NCBI RefSeq assembly: GCF_036802865.1
Contig: NZ_DAIRVK010000001.1
Location: 496,001-560,000, forward strand
Direction: 5' to 3'
Length of the DNA stretch: 64,000 nucleotides
Origin: Sulfurospirillum sp036802865
Lineage (GTDB): Bacteria; Campylobacterota; Campylobacteria; Campylobacterales; Sulfurospirillaceae
The position numbers and the translations under genes were made by a program. Shown piece after piece: positions 61,829 through 64,000 of the stretch (its first letter is position 1; each line of letters opens with the position of its first letter). A model generated the notes under the pieces. It was not told where the DNA came from, searched no databases, and worked only from the letters and a program-made list of their open reading frames with translations.

Positions 61829-61836
61829 CTTTTTTT
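61813..61836 (+). terminator. A/T-tract hairpin overlapping the cpoB stop
   Basis: AAAAAAAGTTA (61813-61823) pairs perfectly with TAACTTTTTTT (61826-61836), giving an 11-bp stem whose 3' side is itself a run of seven T residues. The cpoB stop codon lies in the right arm. Likely intrinsic end of the tol-pal transcript. Confidence 0.7.
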
Positions 61837-61938
61837 ATACACTTCTTTGCACAAAAAATAGACTTAAAACTTTCACCTAAGGGCATATACAACAAATATA
61901 TGCTAAAATCCTTTGTTTATAAATTAAGGGAGAAAATT

Positions 61939-62568
61939 ATGAGTATTAGTGATAATCAAGTAGTTTCAATCCATTATGAGCTTAGAAATGTTGATAATGG
62001 TGAAATTTTAGATAGTAATATTAATGCAGCACCACTTTCTTTTATTGTTGGAAAAGGTCAAATTATTCCAGGATTAGAAGAAAAAATTAAAGAGCTTAAA
62101 GCTGGTGAGAATGCTGACATTAAAGTGGCGGCAGCTGATGCATATGGTGTTTACGATGAAAATGCTGTTCAAACATTACCAAAAGAGCAATTTGCTGGAC
62201 TTGAACTTCAAGTTGGCATGACACTTTATGGTCAAGGTGAGCACGGTGAGACGGTTCAAGTTATGGTTAAAAACTTTAATGATGAAACTGTTGAAATCGA
62301 TTTCAATCATCCTTTAGCGGGTAAAGATCTTTTATTTGCAATTAGTATTCTTGAAGTACGTGAAGCTACTGCTGATGAACTCTTAAATGGTTATGTTGGT
62401 GGTGGACACGGTGGTTGTGGTTGTGGATCAGGCGGTTGTGGTTCTCATGAGCATGATGAAGAACATGAATGCTGCGGTGGACACGATCACGATCATGAAC
62501 ACGGTGAAGGTGGATGCTGTGGTGGTGAAAGTCACTCCCATGGTGGCGGATGTTGTGGATCACACTAA
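61939..62568 (+). CDS. slyD: FKBP-type peptidyl-prolyl isomerase SlyD with metal-binding tail
   Basis: A 209-residue chaperone and prolyl isomerase. The FKBP part with inserted flap (about 1-145) shows VVSIHYELRNVDNGEILDSN, FIVGKGQIIPGLEEKI and NHPLAGKDLLFAISILEV. Residues 153-209 are a Gly tail with roughly ten Cys and eleven His, including HGGCGCGSGGCGSH and the HDHDHEH run, which in other bacteria binds nickel for hydrogenase and urease maturation. ATG 61939 has AGGGAG upstream; an earlier in-frame ATG (61900) lies in the promoter region. Confidence 0.95.
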   Translation: MSISDNQVVSIHYELRNVDNGEILDSNINAAPLSFIVGKGQIIPGLEEKIKELKAGENADIKVAAADAYGVYDENAVQTLPKEQFAGLELQVGMTLYGQGEHGETVQVMVKNFNDETVEIDFNHPLAGKDLLFAISILEVREATADELLNGYVGGGHGGCGCGSGGCGSHEHDEEHECCGGHDHDHEHGEGGCCGGESHSHGGGCCGSH

Positions 62569-63319
62569 TTATATAGCAAAGTCTAGAGCCTCTATGGAGG
62601 CTCTTAAATCAGCCAATCTTCTTAAAAGTGTTACAATTAATGCGTTAATTTTGGGAGAGAGTGGTGTGGGCAAACAGACGCTTGCAAAACATATCCTTTC
62701 AGCACCTATTGTCGATGCGAGTGCTTTCAATGAACTTTTAGCGCTTATTGAAACAAACAGCAGTCTCATCGTCAAAAACTTTCATAAAATTACCAATTAT
62801 AAAAAACTCAAAATTGCTTTAGATGTTCATAAAACACGTATTGTTGCAACATCCAGTTTGCCAATCAGTGAACCATTAATGGATGAATTTTTTAGTCTTA
62901 AAATTGTTATTCCACCTTTGCGGGAACGTGAAGAAGATGTAACACCTTTGATGGAAAAATTTGCACTAGAGGCATGTATGATGTTTGATGGTGAGTTTGG
63001 TGAAGCACCTTCATTGGATGAAATTTCACCAGATCTTAGCAAAAACTGCTATTCTCTAAGACGTTCTGTCTACAATGCCTATTTGATGAACTCCTTTGGT
63101 GAAGATGAAATTTTAGCTATGATGGAGCGATTTTTGTCCCAGCATATTGGAGGAAGAAACGATTACCGCGATCTTTTGTATCTTTTTGATGTTCCAATGA
63201 TCAAAAGTGGTTATGCTAAATTTGGTTCTCAACTTGCGATTAGTGAAAAATTTGGACTCAATCGAAATACCCTTCGTAAAAAAATCAACGATTACAAAGA
63301 CAGATTAAAAATAGACTAG
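62555..63319 (+). CDS. Degenerate NtrC-like AAA+ protein with Fis-type HTH
   Basis: About 254 residues from a GTG at 62555 that overlaps slyD by 14 bases. A DHTNYIAKSRASMEALK start resembles the N-terminal edge of sigma-54 activator AAA+ domains. Walker A is GESGVGKQ (about 34-41), but the Walker B position reads LIVKNF without acidic residues and the GAFTGA loop that contacts sigma-54 is absent. PPLREREEDVTPL (about 120-132) and the C-terminal Fis HTH SQLAISEKFGLNRNTLRKKIND (about 225-246) are kept. It probably binds DNA without being a sigma-54 ATPase. ATG 62594 is an alternative start that would remove the first 13 residues. Confidence 0.75.
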   Translation: MDHTNYIAKSRASMEALKSANLLKSVTINALILGESGVGKQTLAKHILSAPIVDASAFNELLALIETNSSLIVKNFHKITNYKKLKIALDVHKTRIVATSSLPISEPLMDEFFSLKIVIPPLREREEDVTPLMEKFALEACMMFDGEFGEAPSLDEISPDLSKNCYSLRRSVYNAYLMNSFGEDEILAMMERFLSQHIGGRNDYRDLLYLFDVPMIKSGYAKFGSQLAISEKFGLNRNTLRKKINDYKDRLKID

Positions 63320-63376
63320 ATGTTAGCATTGTACACAGTGCAAAATGCTTACATGTAAACGATAAAAGGTTAACCA

Positions 63377-64000
63377 ATGAACAATAGTATCTTTATATTT
63401 CCAGGACAAGGTAGCCAAAAAATTGGCATGGGAAAAGATTTTTATGATAACTCTTCTTTAGCGAAAGAGATGATTGAAAAAGCAAGTCAAAGAGTAGGAT
63501 TTGACTTTACATCACTTCTTTTTGAAGAGAATGACCGATTGGAACAAACGGAATATACGCAACCTGCTATCTTATTGGTTAGTTTAATTGCACATCGTCT
63601 TTTTAATGAAGTGTGCAAAGTAACTCCAAAAGCAGCTTTAGGTCACTCTTTAGGTGAATTTTCAGCTTTAAGTGCAGCAGGCGCTCTAAATTATCTTGAT
63701 GCTGTTGAGTTAGTCCATCAACGAGGTCTTTTGATGAAGCACGCTTGTGAAAGTATTAATGCAGGGATGATGGCACTTTTAGGACTTGATGATGCTACTG
63801 TCGAAGCGATTGCAGCTAAAGAGCAAGAACTTGGTAAAAAGGTATGGGCTGCTAATTATAATGGCGACGGTCAGATTGTGCTTGCAGGCAATAAAGATGA
63901 TTTAGCTTCACTCGAACCGCTTTTTAAAGAAGCAGGTGCGAAAAAGGCTGTTCTTCTTCCCATGTCAGTAGCAAGTCACTGCCCACTTTTAAGTGCAGCG
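63377..64000 (+). CDS. fabD: Malonyl-CoA:ACP transacylase, 5' part
   Basis: The first 208 codons of FabD, which loads malonyl groups on acyl carrier protein for fatty acid synthesis. FIFPGQGSQKIGMGKDFYD, EYTQPAILLVSLIA and the active-site LGHSLGEFSALSAAGAL with nucleophile Ser (about 90) are present; the catalytic His in VASHCPLL (about 201) is also included. The gene continues past 64000. AAAAGG lies nine bases before the ATG, and a TTACATGTAA palindrome ends 18 bases before it. Confidence 0.94.
   Translation, partial: MNNSIFIFPGQGSQKIGMGKDFYDNSSLAKEMIEKASQRVGFDFTSLLFEENDRLEQTEYTQPAILLVSLIAHRLFNEVCKVTPKAALGHSLGEFSALSAAGALNYLDAVELVHQRGLLMKHACESINAGMMALLGLDDATVEAIAAKEQELGKKVWAANYNGDGQIVLAGNKDDLASLEPLFKEAGAKKAVLLPMSVASHCPLLSAA

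Noticed and set aside
62387..62554. Val-rich N-terminal extension of the Fis-like protein
   Set aside because: This stretch is the slyD metal-binding tail read in another frame; homology begins only at the DHTNYIAKS segment.
62366..62563. Antisense ORF very rich in His and Asn opposite the slyD tail
   Set aside because: It is the mirror of the repetitive Gly/Cys/His codons of slyD and has no independent start context.

Overview
The window is a continuous piece of chromosome from a low-GC member of the Campylobacterota (Epsilonproteobacteria), most likely Sulfurospirillum or a close relative. The evidence is gene content and gene order: ileS - small membrane ORF - gatA - guaB, murC - membrane ORF - mutS2, and rplU-rpmA-obgE-proB-fmt-birA-parA-parB-atpF'FHAGDC-exbB/exbD-tolA-tolB-pal-cpoB-slyD-(Fis-like)-fabD, which from memory closely follows the Campylobacter order. 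Other pointers are a fused CcsBA cytochrome c synthase, Mqo, Campylobacterota-type OprD porins and a tmRNA tag ending AYALAA. I see no phage, insertion sequence or CRISPR array.

Layout. 1-5.4 kb: a partial unknown gene, a NERD gene cut from its zinc ribbon by an in-frame stop, an S4 RNA-binding protein, rhlE, ycaO, ssrA and a lipoprotein. 5.4-16.6 kb is an uptake region: a divergent two-component pair next to an orphan TRAP binding protein, two tandem OprD-like porins with nearly identical 5' ends, and a complete livJHMGF branched-chain amino acid ABC operon. 16.7-22.2 kb: ccsBA, an unknown membrane protein, six tRNA genes on the minus strand (Lys, Glu-TTC, Val, Asp, Lys, Glu-CTC in transcription order) behind a perfect consensus promoter, and cinA. 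22.4-37.8 kb: ileS, gatA, guaB, metX, xseB, a nitrilase-like protein without its cysteine, a ThiF-like protein, a probable dapC, murC, mutS2, dapE and ridA. 37.9-45.4 kb: mqo, a methyltransferase, a GNAT protein, a C-terminal protease, a CheX-like protein, unknown small genes and pyk. 45.5-64 kb is the long housekeeping run from rplU to a truncated fabD: ribosome and GTPase, proline synthesis, formylation, biotinylation, partitioning, ATP synthase, the Tol-Pal envelope system, SlyD, a degenerate NtrC/Fis protein and fatty acid synthesis.

The most interesting signal is not a protein. Four intergenic regions (22231-22318 on the minus strand; 28192-28278, 32299-32368 and 45830-45900 on the plus strand) carry related copies of a sequence that folds into the same TTT-loop hairpin. 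The outer stem shows compensatory base changes, and every copy lies 28-53 bp upstream of a start codon on the same strand (cinA, metX, murC, rpmA). It looks like a dispersed structured RNA leader or intergenic element that I do not recognise. Other points of note are an over-represented 10-bp palindrome TTACATGTAA, tandem perfect hairpins between livJ and livH, and several proteins that keep a family fold but lack key residues: the nitrilase-like and ThiF-like neighbours, the CheX pseudo-receiver, and the NtrC-like protein after slyD.

All calls come from reading the sequence. Family names rest on recognised motifs, and no database search was run.
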